A program made the translations under genes and the position numbers. A DNA stretch of 9,209 nucleotides from Mycolicibacterium gilvum (GTDB lineage Bacteria > Actinomycetota > Actinomycetes > Mycobacteriales > Mycobacteriaceae), in the NCBI RefSeq assembly GCF_900454025.1, contig NZ_UGQM01000002.1:1-9209 (forward strand). The letters run 5' to 3'. Under the pieces are notes generated by a model. It did not search any database. It worked only from the letters and a program-made list of their open reading frames with translations, and was not told the origin of the DNA. How positions within the stretch are numbered: position 1 is the first letter of the stretch; every line of letters begins with the position of its first letter. This document shows, in pieces, positions 7,944-9,209 of this stretch.

Positions 7944-9209
7944 GGGACGCGGGTGTGATCGGCCGGGTCATCGACGTGCGAAGCACGACGATCCGCGTCG
8001 CATTGGAAGTCGGGGCAAAGGGCTTCACCAAGGTCGGTCCCGATGGACTGCAGACTGTTGGCGTTGTGAATTCCTACATCACCGTGCCGGCCGGAGCGCA
8101 CCGCGTCGTCGGGATCGTCACGGCGGTGTACATCAGCGGGCAGCAGCAGCCCAAGGGGCGAGTCGAGCTGCTCAGCCAAGACGACACGGCTACATACGAG
8201 CTGGAAGCGACTGTCGTGGGCCGATTCGAAGGCGATGCCTTCAAGTCTGGGCTCACCGGTTATCCACCACTACACGCCCCTGTGCAGGCGGCGACCCCGC
8301 ATGAAGTGAAGAACATATTCCATCCGGGGGGCGGACCGGCGCTGAGAATCGGAACATCGGCCGTAGCGACCGAGCAGTCAGTCTACTTAGACGCAAACTT
8401 GCTTCTCGGACATCATTGTGCCGTAGTCGGTTCCACGGGATCCGGCAAATCATGCACTGTGACCGCACTCATCGATGGACTTATCGATCACGAGATCCCA
8501 AACGGTCACGTTGTGATCTTCGACATCAACGGTGAGTATGCACAGTCGTTTCCACCATCGACCGTCCGAGGCAAGAAGACTCGCCCCTTGATCCTCGGCC
8601 CTCGGCCCGGCGCATCGAGTGGTCTGTTCCTACCGCATTGGTTCATGAACAACGAAGAACACCTCACGCTATTCAAAGCAAGCGAGGGTGTTCAAGCGCC
8701 GATCCTCCAACGCGCCGTGGCGGATGCGAGGGTTTCGGGGGCCTCAACCAACAAAGAGATGCTGCGACTGCAGAATGTAGTGAGTTCCGCCAGCATCATC
8801 GAGGGAATGTCTTCAAACAGCAGCAAGGGTTGCGACATTGTGTTCGCGCAGCTTGCCGGTTTGCAGACCATGGTGAACGACCAAGTCGGCAAGACGAGTG
8901 CGTGCGCTGCCCAATGGGCGCAGATCAAAGTTATGCTCGATTGGGGGATAGCGAAAGCAAACGTGCAGGATGCCGTATGGACTCCGTTGACGCCTCCGCA
9001 GAGGGACATATTGGCACCCATGCTCGTCGCAATCCGCAAAGAGGTCACGGCTGCTTTCGGCGTGCTGGGCATGGGCAGTGCACAAACCGCACCCGATTTC
9101 GATGCGCCGGTATACTATTCACTCCAAGAACTCTGCGACGTCTTCCTCCCGAACCGTATTCAGCTGGAGCAAGCAGCCGACAATAAGATCGCTGGTTACG
9201 TCGCAACAC
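7940..9209 (+). CDS. herA: HerA-family ATPase (SIR2-HerA system), 3' end outside window
   Basis: HerA ATPases are hexameric FtsK-like DNA translocases; with SIR2 partners they form large anti-phage complexes. The frame runs open from ATG 7940 to the right edge (423 codons plus one base), so the C-terminal part is missing. The N-terminus, GVIGRVIDVRSTTIRVALE (residues 5-23), looks like the HAS-barrel found at the start of HerA proteins. Walker A is GSTGSGKS at 164-171, preceded by the typical NLLLGHHCAVV. Next comes HVVIFDINGEYAQSF (DINGEY at 195-200), equivalent to the D-x-x-GEY motif of HerA/DUF87 proteins. The Walker B and arginine-finger regions would lie beyond base 9209. ATG overlaps the SIR2 stop as ATGA, the arrangement usual for subunits of one complex. 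The family call is firm; completeness cannot be judged. Confidence 0.87.
   Translation, partial: MRDAGVIGRVIDVRSTTIRVALEVGAKGFTKVGPDGLQTVGVVNSYITVPAGAHRVVGIVTAVYISGQQQPKGRVELLSQDDTATYELEATVVGRFEGDAFKSGLTGYPPLHAPVQAATPHEVKNIFHPGGGPALRIGTSAVATEQSVYLDANLLLGHHCAVVGSTGSGKSCTVTALIDGLIDHEIPNGHVVIFDINGEYAQSFPPSTVRGKKTRPLILGPRPGASSGLFLPHWFMNNEEHLTLFKASEGVQAPILQRAVADARVSGASTNKEMLRLQNVVSSASIIEGMSSNSSKGCDIVFAQLAGLQTMVNDQVGKTSACAAQWAQIKVMLDWGIAKANVQDAVWTPLTPPQRDILAPMLVAIRKEVTAAFGVLGMGSAQTAPDFDAPVYYSLQELCDVFLPNRIQLEQAADNKIAGYVAT

Noticed and set aside
7565..8179. A 204-codon minus-strand open frame across the sir2/herA junction
   Set aside because: It runs antisense to two genes with intact SIR2 and HerA motifs and has no recognisable domain or ribosome binding site.
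8638..9186. A 182-codon plus-strand open frame near the right edge
   Set aside because: It is the +1 shadow of herA. The herA frame stays open to the edge and carries the family motifs, while this frame is rich in Arg/Gly/Cys with no motif.

Overview
This window reads as part of an anti-phage defence island on the chromosome or a large mobile element of a moderately high-GC bacterium. The GC-rich third codon positions, the frequent GTG starts and the family resemblances suggest an actinobacterium, but nothing in the window fixes the genus. All five recognisable genes lie on the + strand. They are packed stop-to-start with overlaps of a few bases, and there is no intergenic stretch longer than a few bases. 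There are no RNA genes, insertion sequences, CRISPR arrays or terminators that I can support.

Positions 1-6478 carry the 3' half of a BREX type 1-like operon in the usual order: the C-terminal half of the BrxX/PglX DNA methyltransferase (cut by the left edge), the alkaline-phosphatase-fold protein PglZ (1832-4324), and the AAA+ protein BrxL (4328-6478). The remaining BREX-1 genes (brxA, brxB, brxC and the start of pglX) would be expected just left of the window. BrxL is unusual. After a complete AAA+ core and an acidic linker, its last ~150 residues look like the phospholipase-D-like MIT_C domain known from eukaryotic MITD1, not like a Lon protease domain.

Positions 6468-9209 carry a SIR2-HerA pair. 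A SIR2-family NADase-type protein overlaps the end of brxL by 11 bases, and a HerA-type ATPase (cut by the right edge) overlaps the end of the SIR2 gene by 4 bases. SIR2-HerA modules are known stand-alone defence systems that deplete NAD and/or act on DNA during phage infection. Here the pair appears to be in the same transcriptional unit as BREX.

The likely working model is layered defence. PglX marks host DNA, and PglZ and BrxL help block replication of unmarked phage DNA. The SIR2-HerA pair would then act as a coupled second line. That coupling is inferred from gene arrangement only.
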